From Burkholderiaceae bacterium (GTDB lineage Bacteria > Pseudomonadota > Gammaproteobacteria > Burkholderiales > Burkholderiaceae_A), in contig VERI01000001.1 of the NCBI GenBank assembly GCA_018882785.1, forward strand, positions 310,001 to 374,000: DNA of 64,000 nt, given 5' to 3'. The notes beneath the pieces are model-generated. The model saw only the letters and a list, made by a program, of their open reading frames with translations. It was not told where the DNA came from and searched no databases. Below are positions 16,629 through 24,807 of this stretch, piece by piece; the stretch's first letter is position 1; every line of letters begins with the position of its first letter. The position numbers and the translations under genes are program-made.

Positions 16629-16704
16629 TGGTGGGTTGTGCAGGATTCGAACCTGCGACCAACGGATTAAAAGTCCGCTGCTCTACCGACTGAGCTAACA
16701 ACCC
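16629..16704 (-). tRNA. tRNA-Lys (anticodon TTT), CCA encoded
   Basis: On the minus strand from 16704 the sequence folds as a cloverleaf. The acceptor arms GGGTTGT and ACAACCC pair over seven bases, the D arm is AGCTCAGTCGGTAGAGC, and the T arm contains GGTTCGAATCC. The anticodon loop CTTTTAA places TTT as anticodon. The discriminator A is at 16632 and CCA is encoded at 16631-16629. Confidence 0.95.
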
Positions 16705-16742
16705 GCGGGGACTGGAAGGCGGCCTCGCCTATCCTGTACGAA

Positions 16743-16768
16743 GCCTGAAATTCTATCGGATTTCAGGC
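16743..16768 (-). terminator. Hairpin after the YeeE-type gene
   Basis: Perfect nine-base arms (16743-16751 and 16760-16768) flank an eight-base loop. They lie just past the YeeE stop at 16771 and before the tRNA-Lys gene on the same strand. Only a TT follows on the minus strand, so it is a weak Rho-independent candidate, but it could limit read-through into the tRNA. Confidence 0.45.
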
Positions 16769-16770
16769 CC

Positions 16771-17856
16771 TCATGCATGGCGCTCCAACCAGCGCAGCCC
16801 GAGCCATCCTCCCCCGACGATAGACGCTGTGGTCATCAGGGAGCCGACCGCGAGCAGTGATAGTCCGGTGACGCCTTGCCCGATCGTGCAGCCAAAGGCG
16901 GTCACACCGCCGACACCCATTAGGCCCGCCCCGATGAGATGACGGGCGAGATCGGCCCGATCCACGAACCCCTCCCATCGAAACGTTTTGGAGGCAATCG
17001 CATGAATGAGCGCGCCCAATACAACGCCAGATACCGTCGCGATGCTAAAAGTCCAGCCTCGAGACTTATCACTCCAAAACATCATCAGGTCTAGCCAATA
17101 TGCAAGGGGTGCAACAAAGGTAAGGGATTCAACGCCGCGGGTGTTCGTAGCGATGAAACGAGGCTCCAGGGTGGCCGGATCCTCTGGAATAAATCCGAGC
17201 TGACCCGTGGTGGTCCAGCCCGCTACCACCAGGACACCGATGGTGATGCCTCCGATGATGAGCCTTGGCTGATGCCGTAGTTCCTTGCTCAAAAATACAT
17301 AAAACAGCAGTCCTGCGACAAGAGTAAGGCTGACGATGAGTGGAGACATCGAGAGCAGGCTGGGCAGATCCTGCCGAACCGCCAGGGTGAATGAGACCTG
17401 CTCAATGGTATTCACACGGATAACCCCAAAGATTCCACGCATGGTCATGTAGGCACAGATGGCCATTACAAGAAAAACCACCAGTGCCTTCATGCTGCCG
17501 CCGCCAATGCGAATGAGATTTCGCCCCCCACAGCCCGACGACAGAACCATTCCAAAGCCAAATATCAGCCCTCCCAAAACATAAGAGAGCCAGTACACCC
17601 GTGGGCCAGTGTAGAAGGAATCTTTCACCGCGATCGTGTCGCCGGCAATCAGAAGTTGCGTCCCCAAAATCGCAACTGCGATGGCCAAGAGCCACATTCG
17701 AAGCCGCGAACGGTCTCCACTGGAATACCAGTCCGAGATCGCTCCCATCGCACAGAAATTCGAGAACCGAGAAACCCAGCCAAAGATAAGGCCGATTCCT
17801 AGGCCAAAGAGCACGACAGTAGTTTCAATCCGGGCGATATCGTCAGCGGTGAACAT
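16771..17856 (-). CDS. YeeE/YedE (TsuA-like) sulfur-compound transporter
   Basis: This 361-residue membrane protein has roughly nine or ten hydrophobic helices in two half-repeats. It carries the conserved cysteine motifs of the YeeE/YedE family: FSNFCAMGAISDW near residue 34, GMVLSSGCGGRNLIRIGGGS near 108 and TAFGCTIGQGVTGLSLLA near 327. Characterised relatives (TsuA) take up thiosulfate by passing it along these cysteines; other members move different sulfur compounds, so the substrate is inferred. A small SirA/TusA-like partner often sits beside such genes, but none is seen here. It follows cpoB on the same strand after ten bases. Confidence 0.85.
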   Translation of the reverse strand: MFTADDIARIETTVVLFGLGIGLIFGWVSRFSNFCAMGAISDWYSSGDRSRLRMWLLAIAVAILGTQLLIAGDTIAVKDSFYTGPRVYWLSYVLGGLIFGFGMVLSSGCGGRNLIRIGGGSMKALVVFLVMAICAYMTMRGIFGVIRVNTIEQVSFTLAVRQDLPSLLSMSPLIVSLTLVAGLLFYVFLSKELRHQPRLIIGGITIGVLVVAGWTTTGQLGFIPEDPATLEPRFIATNTRGVESLTFVAPLAYWLDLMMFWSDKSRGWTFSIATVSGVVLGALIHAIASKTFRWEGFVDRADLARHLIGAGLMGVGGVTAFGCTIGQGVTGLSLLAVGSLMTTASIVGGGWLGLRWLERHA

Positions 17857-17866
17857 GCCCCAAAGT

Positions 17867-18694
17867 TTACTTCGACGGCGTCGACTTTGCGGCGGCCTTG
17901 GGCGCTGGGCCCGATTTGAGTGTTTTGATTCGCTCGCGGGCCTCGGCAGCCACTGGTGAATTTGGGTAGCTCTTGATCAGATTCTCCAAGATCCCCCTCG
18001 CCGTGTTGGGGTTGCCCGATTCCGCCTGACTTGCAGCCAGATTCAGAGTAGCTTGTGGGCGGGCGGTGTGATTCGGATAGCGGTCTAAAAATTCCTGGCG
18101 GGCAGCGATTGCAGCTTTGTAGTTTTTTTCGGCATAAAAGGCAGAGCCTTTTAATAACAAGACGTCTGGCGAAAGGCGGGATGAGGGAAAGTTCTGCTGG
18201 AACGCCTCGGCAGTAGCCACTGCCTTCCGAAACTCTCCATTACGAAGTGCTTCTTTGAGCTCGTCGAAGAGCGTTTTTTCTCCTCGGGTCACCTGGAAGG
18301 TCATATTGTCGACAACAATCGGTACCGGCTCGATCTGTTTTAAGCGTTGGTCAAGGTCCACATAAAAGTCCTTCTGCTGTGTCTTGCCTGTGCTGGCGGT
18401 CTGAGTTGCTTCCTCGATCTGGCCACGTAATTGCGCAAGTTCAGCCCGCAGGCGCTCGTTTTCATTTAGCAGTTGCAGCTGGGAGCGCGAGGACGTTTGT
18501 AGATTTTTTTCTAACTCAGCGATCCGGGTATCCAAGGCCTCGACCCGGGTTCGCAGCTCAATAATCGCGCGTCGGGCCTCATCATCTGAAAATATCGCCT
18601 TCGCCTGGCCTGCCGCCAGGGCGAGGCCAAGTCCAAGAAAGAAAATGGCCGCTCTCGGAAGCGAGGCGGCCATGGCTCCATGCAGAGCGGTCAT
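17867..18694 (-). CDS. cpoB: CpoB (YbgF), Tol-Pal system periplasmic protein
   Basis: This 275-residue protein is the last Tol-Pal gene and coordinates peptidoglycan synthesis with outer-membrane constriction at division. A signal peptide (FFLGLGLALAAGQAKA) is followed by a coiled-coil trimerisation segment (residues about 40-95, with LRTRVEALDTRIAELEKNLQ), a linker and a C-terminal TPR domain with KAVATAEAFQQNFPSS and AAIAARQEFLDRYPNHTARP. The ATG at 18694 is nine bases after the pal stop and has GAGG about 12 bases upstream. An ATG at 18673 would also keep the whole signal peptide. Confidence 0.9.
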   Translation of the reverse strand: MTALHGAMAASLPRAAIFFLGLGLALAAGQAKAIFSDDEARRAIIELRTRVEALDTRIAELEKNLQTSSRSQLQLLNENERLRAELAQLRGQIEEATQTASTGKTQQKDFYVDLDQRLKQIEPVPIVVDNMTFQVTRGEKTLFDELKEALRNGEFRKAVATAEAFQQNFPSSRLSPDVLLLKGSAFYAEKNYKAAIAARQEFLDRYPNHTARPQATLNLAASQAESGNPNTARGILENLIKSYPNSPVAAEARERIKTLKSGPAPKAAAKSTPSK

Positions 18695-18703
18695 CAGGAG
18701 GGT

Positions 18704-19228
18704 TTACCTCAGGATGAGATCGGCACGTCGGTTCTCGGCCCAAGCGGCCTCGCTCGAACCTTTCGCCCGTGGCTTCTCTTCGCCGTTACTCACTGCCTCT
18801 GCCCGGTTACCCGCAACGCCCATGACGGCCATTGCCTTAGACACGGCCTCTGCGCGTTTCTGGCCAAGCGCAAGGTTGTACTCGGTCGTACCGCGTTCGT
18901 CAGCATTGCCCTCGATGACGAGTCGTGCCTTGCTATCTACTTTCAGGTAATTTGCGAAAGCAGTAAGGGTGGCCTGGTATTCCGGTTTCACATCAAAGCG
19001 ATCGAAATCAAAATAAATGCTCGGCTTGACCTTCTCGAGAGCGGCCCGGGCGGCGGCGATTTCTCTGGCGCGTGCTGCCGCGGCTGCATCTTCAGCCGGC
19101 GCGGTAGCGGCGGGAGCAGGTTTTTTCTCCTCTAAGGGGACCTGGGATGCGCAGCCAGCGAGCACCAAGAGTGACGCGGCGCTGCTGATAAGAGTTAGAC
19201 GGGACAACTTGGGAAATGAAAACGCCAT
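18704..19228 (-). CDS. pal: Pal, peptidoglycan-associated lipoprotein
   Basis: This 174-residue outer-membrane lipoprotein tethers the outer membrane to peptidoglycan within the Tol-Pal complex. The lipobox LLVLAGC follows a hydrophobic signal, an Ala/Pro-rich linker comes next, and the OmpA-like domain includes IYFDFDRFDVKPEYQATL, LVIEGNADERGTTEYN and LALGQKRAEAV, with the aspartate and arginine that bind diaminopimelate. The ATG at 19228 has AGAGGAG just upstream and begins the signal (MAFSFPKL), so the longer frame from 19291 is rejected. It sits 114 bases after tolB, with hairpins between. Confidence 0.93.
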   Translation of the reverse strand: MAFSFPKLSRLTLISSAASLLVLAGCASQVPLEEKKPAPAATAPAEDAAAAARAREIAAARAALEKVKPSIYFDFDRFDVKPEYQATLTAFANYLKVDSKARLVIEGNADERGTTEYNLALGQKRAEAVSKAMAVMGVAGNRAEAVSNGEEKPRAKGSSEAAWAENRRADLILR

Positions 19229-19288
19229 GGCTTCTCCTCTAAGGTTTTTGTTATGGCCGACATTCTCGCACAAAAACCCTGCAACTCT

Positions 19289-19344
19289 CATGTCTTTGGG
19301 ACATGGGGATGCCCGCCGCTCAGAGGCAGCGATGAGCGGGCATC
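19289..19344 (-). promoter_or_regulatory. Two hairpins between tolB and pal
   Basis: A nine-base perfect inverted repeat (19308-19316 with 19336-19344) starts inside the tolB stop codon. It is followed on the minus strand by a six-base hairpin (19289-19294 with 19300-19305), then a five-T run about ten bases further on. Together they could attenuate transcription or stabilise the tolB 3' end. Structure is seen directly; function is inferred. Confidence 0.45.
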
Positions 19345-20653
19345 AGGGCAGACGGCCCCAGGCCGGTCCACGTACTTGACTGCCCTCGGCGGAGAGGCGT
19401 GTCCGAAGCTTTCCATCGATGGACACCGCAGACAGAACGTCGCGATCGCCTAGCCGACTGCTGTAGATCACCCATTTGCTATTGGGTGCGAAGCTGGGTG
19501 AATCATCTTTCGGGCCTTGGCTGACCAACGTTTCCTGCTGGGAACCAAGATCCATTACAGCGACACGAAAGAGTTTTTCTCTGCGAGTGATAAACGCCAG
19601 GCTTTTCCCATCGGCGCTGATCTGCGGGCGCGCGTTAAAGGGGCCGTTAAACGTGACCCGTTTGGCCTCGCCGCCATCAGCAGGTACTCGATAGATTTGT
19701 GCTGAACCTCCCCGATCGGATGTGAAATAAATTTCCTTTCCGTCGGGTGTAAAGGTGGGCTCGGTATCAATCCCTGTCGATCGACTGACACGACGCAATC
19801 CTGTGCCGTCTGCGTTAACAATGTAGATCTGCGAATTACCATCCCGGGTGAGAACGACCGCAAGTCGATTGCCATCGGGCGCCCATGTCGGCGCACTGTT
19901 GCTGCCTTTCTCATTTGCAATGATGGATCGCCTTCCGTTGGCAAGCGTATGAACATACACGATCGGTTTGGTAATGCCGTTTCTTTCTTCAAACGAGACA
20001 TATGCAAGTCGGGTGCCATCCGGTGACCATGACAGGGAAATGATTGGCTCTCTCGATCGAAGCGCAATCTGGGAATTCTGGCCGTCAGAGTCAGAGATGA
20101 CGAGGCTGTAGATCGCCTCATCTTTGCGTACAAAGGCCAGCCGTGTTGCAAAGAACCCTGGCTCACCAGTGAGTTTTTCATAGATAAAGTCAGAAATTCT
20201 GTGGGCGGTTCTTCGCGCCTCTAGCTCGGTGGCGGGAGCAGAGATTGCAAGACCTCCGAGGCTTGCGCTTCGAGCGGTGTCGAGCAGGATAAACCGGGCA
20301 TCCAGACGCCCCTCCGGAGACAGGTTTGTACTGCCGATAACAAGTGCTTCCGCGCCTTTTTGTCGCCACTCCGGGAAGAGCGGCTCAATGGCGTTGCGCT
20401 CATTGAGTGGGGGCTGTGGCACACCCGCGTCCACAATCGAGATCACCCCGCTGCGGGCGAGATTAGATCTGATGACATCTGTGATCGTTCGAGAAAAATT
20501 TTTTGTCTGTTCGGGGGATTCGAACGGTGCAACTGCTACTGGAATCTGTCGCGACCCTACGCCCGTAATATCGATTCGAAGAGGGGCCTGAGTAAATCCT
20601 TCTGAGGCAGTAGCGATTAAGAGCAGAGCGCTCAGGACAAGCCGCATCATCAT
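19343..20653 (-). CDS. tolB: TolB, periplasmic beta-propeller of the Tol-Pal system
   Basis: This 436-residue periplasmic protein links TolA and Pal. A signal peptide (RLVLSALLLIATASEGFTQA) precedes an N-terminal domain with IPVAVAPFE and DVIRSNLARSGVISIVD, then a six-bladed propeller whose repeats read SWSPDGTRLAYVSFE, TWAPDGNRLAVVL, TFTPDGKEIYFTSDRGG and QISADGKSLAFIT. Three consecutive ATGs (20653, 20650, 20647) can start it. The frame runs open to 20875, but those residues have no signal-peptide character. It lies 70 bases after tolA. Confidence 0.95.
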   Translation of the reverse strand: MMMRLVLSALLLIATASEGFTQAPLRIDITGVGSRQIPVAVAPFESPEQTKNFSRTITDVIRSNLARSGVISIVDAGVPQPPLNERNAIEPLFPEWRQKGAEALVIGSTNLSPEGRLDARFILLDTARSASLGGLAISAPATELEARRTAHRISDFIYEKLTGEPGFFATRLAFVRKDEAIYSLVISDSDGQNSQIALRSREPIISLSWSPDGTRLAYVSFEERNGITKPIVYVHTLANGRRSIIANEKGSNSAPTWAPDGNRLAVVLTRDGNSQIYIVNADGTGLRRVSRSTGIDTEPTFTPDGKEIYFTSDRGGSAQIYRVPADGGEAKRVTFNGPFNARPQISADGKSLAFITRREKLFRVAVMDLGSQQETLVSQGPKDDSPSFAPNSKWVIYSSRLGDRDVLSAVSIDGKLRTRLSAEGSQVRGPAWGRLP

Positions 20654-20723
20654 TGCCTGAGACACGAATTGAATCTGATTAAGGGACCGGCACCAAGAAG
20701 CATTACCCATGCGCCGATTATAG

Positions 20724-21527
20724 TCAGCGATTTTCTTTTGGGCGGAAGGACAGTTCAAGCATTCTGGCAACGGTTCCATCCTTACGTTTGGGCAAGGGAC
20801 TGGCTGCCCAGATCGCACGTTGCACGGCCTCATCCCAGGCGGGCGTTCCGCTGGCCCGGATGAGCCTGACCGCAACCACCTCTCCGGTCGGCAATTGATC
20901 GACTTGTACGATGGCCTCCGGGTTCGTATTGGAGCGGTCGGGAAAGTTGATCCGGGCCTTGATGCGGGCTTGGATCATTGCCTCGTACTCGGCGTCGACC
21001 CCAGTCTTGCCGCCAATCTCGGCCCCGCCGGTGGCCACGCCAGCCCGAGTCGCGGCATCCTTGCCCTTGGCGCCGGGCTTAGCGTTCGGATCAATTCCAA
21101 GTCGGGCCAGCTCAGCGCGGCGCTGTGCCTCGAGCTGTTCGGCAGCCTTTTTCTCAAGGAGCTTTTTTTCTGCGGATTTTTTTAGTGCCTCCTGCCGTTC
21201 CTTTTCTTTCAGTGCTTCCGCCTTGGTTGGTTCATTTTTCTTCGGCTCAACTTTCTTCGGCTCTTCTTTCTTTTTTTGTAGCGCGATATCGGCCTTTGCT
21301 TCTGGCGCGGGCGCGGGTGGCGTCGGGGGGGCTGGTCTAGCGGCGGGTGAGGGTGGGCTCAGATTGGCCGGAATATTGCGCGGCATCGCGCTCCATAGTT
21401 CTGCCTGCACAATCGGAGGCCGTTGATTCCATTGCAATGAAAATAACAATGCCGCTGCCAGCAGGCCATGCATCAGCAACGCTGCGCTGATGGCATTTCG
21501 ACTTTCTTTTGCCTCGATGGCCAGCAC
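20724..21527 (-). CDS. tolA: TolA, energy-transducing protein of the Tol-Pal system
   Basis: This 267-residue protein has one N-terminal membrane helix (AALLMHGLLAAALLFSLQW) carrying the conserved SxxxH-type face that contacts TolQR. A proline-rich stretch and a long Lys/Glu/Ala helical region (about residues 85-150) span the periplasm. The C-terminal TonB-like domain contains YEAMIQARIKARINFPDRSN and QVDQLPTGEVVAVRLIRASG. It is shorter than E. coli TolA (421 residues) because the helical arm is short. It starts two bases after the tolR stop. Confidence 0.92.
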   Translation of the reverse strand: MLAIEAKESRNAISAALLMHGLLAAALLFSLQWNQRPPIVQAELWSAMPRNIPANLSPPSPAARPAPPTPPAPAPEAKADIALQKKKEEPKKVEPKKNEPTKAEALKEKERQEALKKSAEKKLLEKKAAEQLEAQRRAELARLGIDPNAKPGAKGKDAATRAGVATGGAEIGGKTGVDAEYEAMIQARIKARINFPDRSNTNPEAIVQVDQLPTGEVVAVRLIRASGTPAWDEAVQRAIWAASPLPKRKDGTVARMLELSFRPKENR

Positions 21528-21529
21528 TG

Positions 21530-21958
21530 CTATTCCTTGCGGAGATTAAGTCCGACCCGGGTAAAACCAGCCCGCTGCAACTGGTCCATTGCGCTGATGA
21601 CATGTTCATAGCGGACTGATTTCTCAGCTGAAATAATCACGGGGATTTCCATCGACGGGGACATTGACTTCACGGCGGAGACGATCTCATCTCTGGCGAT
21701 GGGTTTTTCTTTTTCGCCTTCCGTGTTGCGTCGAATTGTGGTGGATCCATCTTGGCGTATGGTGAGCTCTAGGGCGGCAACCGGCGCCTGTGACGCCTGG
21801 CCAACTTTGGGCAGGTCGATTGTGCCGGTCACAATCATTGGCGCGGTGACCATAAAAATGATGAGCAACACAAGCGTGACATCAATGTAGGGCACTACAT
21901 TGATCTCATTCATCATCCGGCGTCGTCCGGCTTTTCGGGGACTTGTCTGGGCGCCCAT
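21530..21958 (-). CDS. tolR: TolR, proton-channel subunit of the Tol-Pal system
   Basis: This 142-residue ExbD/TolR-family protein carries a basic N-terminus (RKAGRRRMMNEINVVPYIDV) and a single membrane helix (VTLVLLIIFMVTAPMIV) with the channel aspartate in YIDVTLV. The periplasmic domain ends in AMDQLQRAGFTRVGLNLR. With TolQ it forms the proton-driven motor that energises TolA. It is 24 bases downstream of tolQ and two bases upstream of tolA. Confidence 0.94.
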   Translation of the reverse strand: MGAQTSPRKAGRRRMMNEINVVPYIDVTLVLLIIFMVTAPMIVTGTIDLPKVGQASQAPVAALELTIRQDGSTTIRRNTEGEKEKPIARDEIVSAVKSMSPSMEIPVIISAEKSVRYEHVISAMDQLQRAGFTRVGLNLRKE

Positions 21959-21982
21959 AGTCAGGATCTAGAGTGGCTGACG

Positions 21983-22660
21983 TTAACGAATGGCCTGCCG
22001 CTGCAGGATGTTTGAAAACTCCTCCATGAAGCCTTCAAAGCGGATGCCCAGGTGGTCCAAGTCGGTTGCATAACGGTTGTACGCCACAACGGCAGGGATT
22101 GCCGCAAACAGCCCGATGGCCGTTGCGACCAGCGCCTCTGCAATGCCGGGAGCAACGCTGGCGAGCGTGGCCTGCTGGACGTTTGCCAGCCCGGTAAAGG
22201 CGTGCATGATTCCCCAGACCGTACCGAATAATCCAATGTAGGGCGAGACAGAGCCGGTAGATGCAAGAAAGGGCAGATTTTTCTCTAGTGCGTCAAGTTC
22301 TCGATGAAACGCTGCGCGCATTGCACGACGCGCTCCATCAATCATTGCGCTGGTATCGGTCATCGCTCCTGATCTAGATTTTAGAAACTCACGCATCCCA
22401 GACTCAAAAATCTTCGGCAAAGAGCCGGGCAGATCGCCTTTTTCGGCCTGTTTAAACAAAGTCATAAGGTCCCCGCCGGACCAAAATACTTTTTCGAAAT
22501 CCTCTGTGTCCTGTCGGGCACGTTTGATCGATTGCCACTTTTTAAAAATAATGGTCCAGGACAAGATTGAGATCACAATCAGCAGAAGCATCACCAGCTG
22601 AACCGGAAGGCTTGCCTGCGTGATCAGCGTCAGGACGGAAAGATTGGCGCTTGCAGTCAT
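21983..22660 (-). CDS. tolQ: TolQ, proton-channel subunit of the Tol-Pal system
   Basis: This 225-residue MotA/TolQ/ExbB-family protein has three membrane helices: VQLVMLLLIVISILSWTIIF, the region near LASTGSVSPYIGLFGTVWGI, and EALVATAIGLFAAIPAVVAY. The last two carry the conserved channel threonines and glycines. It starts two bases after the ruvB stop. The ybgC thioesterase gene that often precedes tolQ is not present here, so tol expression probably depends partly on the ruv transcript. Confidence 0.95.
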   Translation of the reverse strand: MTASANLSVLTLITQASLPVQLVMLLLIVISILSWTIIFKKWQSIKRARQDTEDFEKVFWSGGDLMTLFKQAEKGDLPGSLPKIFESGMREFLKSRSGAMTDTSAMIDGARRAMRAAFHRELDALEKNLPFLASTGSVSPYIGLFGTVWGIMHAFTGLANVQQATLASVAPGIAEALVATAIGLFAAIPAVVAYNRYATDLDHLGIRFEGFMEEFSNILQRQAIR

Positions 22661-22662
22661 GA

Positions 22663-23727
22663 TTAAAAAAGTCTTTCGTTGGCGTTTTGGGAGGGGGCAA
22701 TTTTTCCGAAATGCGCGAAGGCGGCCGACGTGGCCACGCGGCCGCGCGGGGTGCGTTGGAGGTAACCCTGCTGAATTAGGTAGGGCTCTAAGACATCTTC
22801 GATGGTGTCTTTCGCCTCGCCGATGGCTGCCGCCAGGTTCTCGAGTCCCACGGGGCCCCCTTCAAATTTTTCAATAATCGCCTCCAGAAGTTTCCTATCC
22901 ATGAGATCGAAACCCTCGCGATCCACCTCTAATAAAGAGAGTGCCTGGTCTGCGATTGCGGCAGAGATGGCGCCGTTATGGCGAACCTGGGCGACGTCGC
23001 GTACCCGGCGAAGCAGTCGGTTGGCAATCCGCGGTGTGCCGCGGGACCGTTTGGCGATCTCATGGGCGCCTTCATCATCGATGTCTGCCTTCAGCAGGCC
23101 AGCAGATCGCGTCACAATCGTCTTCAGGTCTTGCGCGTTATAAAACTCAAGACGAGACACAATTCCAAAACGATCCCGCAAGGGGTTGGTGAGCATGCCG
23201 GCCCGTGTGGTCGCACCCACCAGCGTAAAGGGTTGAATATCGAGTTTGATCGACCGAGCTGCCGGTCCTTCGCCGATCATGATGTCAATCTGATAGTCCT
23301 CGAGTGCTGGATATAAGATTTCCTCAACAACAGGGCTTAAGCGATGAATCTCATCGATGAAGAGCACGTCGTTGCGTTCTAAATTGGTGAGCAGCGCCGC
23401 CAGATCACCTGGCCGCTCCAGGACGGGCCCTGAGGTCTGGCGCAGATTCACTCCGAGCTCACGTGCCAGGATGTGCGCCAGCGTGGTCTTGCCCAGGCCT
23501 GGTGGGCCAAACAGCAGCACATGGTCGAGGGCCTCGCCCCGTTGCCGTGCAGCCTGTATAAACAAATCCAGCTGGTCTCTGACCCTGTCCTGGCCGATAT
23601 AGTCCGCGAGACGCTGGGGCCGAAGCGCCCGCTCAATAGCCTCTTCGGCGGGTGTTTTGGTCTGGGCAGAAATCAGCCGTTGATCTCCGCTGTCGTTTAC
23701 GCCGGACAGGTCGTCGTGCTCAATCAT
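22663..23727 (-). CDS. ruvB: RuvB, Holliday junction branch-migration ATPase
   Basis: This 354-residue AAA+ helicase drives Holliday junction migration with RuvA. It shows [19 protein letters not shown], the Walker A motif [19 protein letters not shown], the Walker [21 protein letters not shown], sensor 1 [19 protein letters not shown] and the C-terminal winged helix ([20 protein letters not shown]). Length is normal. It follows ruvA by nine bases and runs into tolQ. Confidence 0.97.
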   Translation of the reverse strand: MIEHDDLSGVNDSGDQRLISAQTKTPAEEAIERALRPQRLADYIGQDRVRDQLDLFIQAARQRGEALDHVLLFGPPGLGKTTLAHILARELGVNLRQTSGPVLERPGDLAALLTNLERNDVLFIDEIHRLSPVVEEILYPALEDYQIDIMIGEGPAARSIKLDIQPFTLVGATTRAGMLTNPLRDRFGIVSRLEFYNAQDLKTIVTRSAGLLKADIDDEGAHEIAKRSRGTPRIANRLLRRVRDVAQVRHNGAISAAIADQALSLLEVDREGFDLMDRKLLEAIIEKFEGGPVGLENLAAAIGEAKDTIEDVLEPYLIQQGYLQRTPRGRVATSAAFAHFGKIAPSQNANERLF

Positions 23728-23736
23728 CCGCGTAGT

Positions 23737-24309
23737 TTACTTAGCCAACTGCTTTAATGCCTGTCGGATCCCCTCCGAGACCGATAGGTCGGCGCCAAGT
23801 CCCTTGATTGCGGGGAGTGCCTCGCGCTCGGAGTAGCCGAGCGCCAAGAGCGCATTAAGAATATCGGCATTGGACGTGACTGCGGCGGGCTGGCCTGAAC
23901 CGAGGGCCTGGGTCAGGCGTCCTTTCAGTTCCAGGATCAGTCGTTCAGCGGTTTTTTTCCCGATACCCGGCACTCGGGTGAGCAGGCCGGCCTCCTGCAT
24001 GGCCACCGCTTGCACCAGCTGGTCGACCGACAGTCCAGATAAGACGGCGAGCGCGATACGGGGGCCTACGCCGCTGACCTTGATTAATTCTTTGAACGCA
24101 TTTCGCTCCCCCAGGGTGATGAAACCGTAGAGCAGCTGTGCGTCCTCGCGCACCACCATATGCGTGAGCAGCGTCACCGCCTTGCCGACCTCGGGGAGTT
24201 CATAAAAGCTGCTCATGGGGACATCCACCTCATAGCCCACGCCGTGGACATCCACGACGACCTGGGGAGGCTGTTTAGCGAGTAGGGTTCCGGAAATGCG
24301 GCCGATCAT
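23737..24309 (-). CDS. ruvA: RuvA, Holliday junction-binding protein
   Basis: This 190-residue protein binds four-way junctions and recruits RuvB. It has the OB-fold start [20 protein letters not shown], helix-hairpin-helix motifs in [20 protein letters not shown] and [20 protein letters not shown], and a C-terminal RuvB-binding domain ([15 protein letters not shown]). It lies six bases after ruvC in the order ruvC-ruvA-ruvB. Confidence 0.97.
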   Translation of the reverse strand: MIGRISGTLLAKQPPQVVVDVHGVGYEVDVPMSSFYELPEVGKAVTLLTHMVVREDAQLLYGFITLGERNAFKELIKVSGVGPRIALAVLSGLSVDQLVQAVAMQEAGLLTRVPGIGKKTAERLILELKGRLTQALGSGQPAAVTSNADILNALLALGYSEREALPAIKGLGADLSVSEGIRQALKQLAK

Positions 24310-24315
24310 GGGCCG

Positions 24316-24807
24316 CTATTTTGACGCAATTGCCCGCGCATAGGCCTGGGTCTGCCACCATGCGAGGGCACATGCCAGGGCATCCGCAGCGTCTGCGCCT
24401 GGAGGCTTCGGCAGCATCAGATGGCGTTGGACCATTTTCTGGACCTGCTCTTTGGTGGCCCGGCCTGAGCCGACGATCGATTGTTTAATCTTCAGTGGCG
24501 TGATCTCGTCTACCGGAAGGCTCATCTGGGCAAGTGCCGCAATCGCGACGCCACGGGCCTGGCCCAACGAGAGCGTAGATTTCGGATTGACGTTAACAAA
24601 TACCCGTTCGATCACTGCATGGGTAGGCCGGTAGTGGGCGATGACTTCCTGTACGCCACGAAACAACTCAGCCAGCCGCGCCGGCTCAGTATCTGAAGAC
24701 GCTGGCTTGATTACGCCGCTGCCGACATATCGAACCTGTTGGCCATCCGCCTCGATAACACCAAAGCCGGTGCACCGCAGGCCGGGATCGACACCGAGAA
24801 TTCTCAT
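24316..24807 (-). CDS. ruvC: RuvC, Holliday junction resolvase
   Basis: This 163-residue nuclease cuts Holliday junctions. The acidic catalytic residues are visible: Asp7 (ILGVDPGLRCTGFG), Glu67 (AVIERVFVN), and Asp139 and Asp142 (GADAADALACALAWW). The ATG at 24807 shares its A with the purH TGA stop, giving a one-base overlap and likely coupled translation; a TTG one codon earlier is also in frame. It is slightly short for the family, with the C-terminus ending just after the last catalytic helix. Confidence 0.95.
   Translation of the reverse strand: MRILGVDPGLRCTGFGVIEADGQQVRYVGSGVIKPASSDTEPARLAELFRGVQEVIAHYRPTHAVIERVFVNVNPKSTLSLGQARGVAIAALAQMSLPVDEITPLKIKQSIVGSGRATKEQVQKMVQRHLMLPKPPGADAADALACALAWWQTQAYARAIASK

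Noticed and set aside
16629..16704. Possible attachment-site duplication of the tRNA-Lys 3' end
   Set aside because: I looked for a second copy of the T-arm and acceptor sequence to the left and right by eye and found none, and no integrase gene is present.
20911..21426. 171-residue Ser/Ala/Phe-rich frame opposite tolA
   Set aside because: The composition is the reverse complement of the Lys/Glu/Ala helix of TolA, a common artefact.
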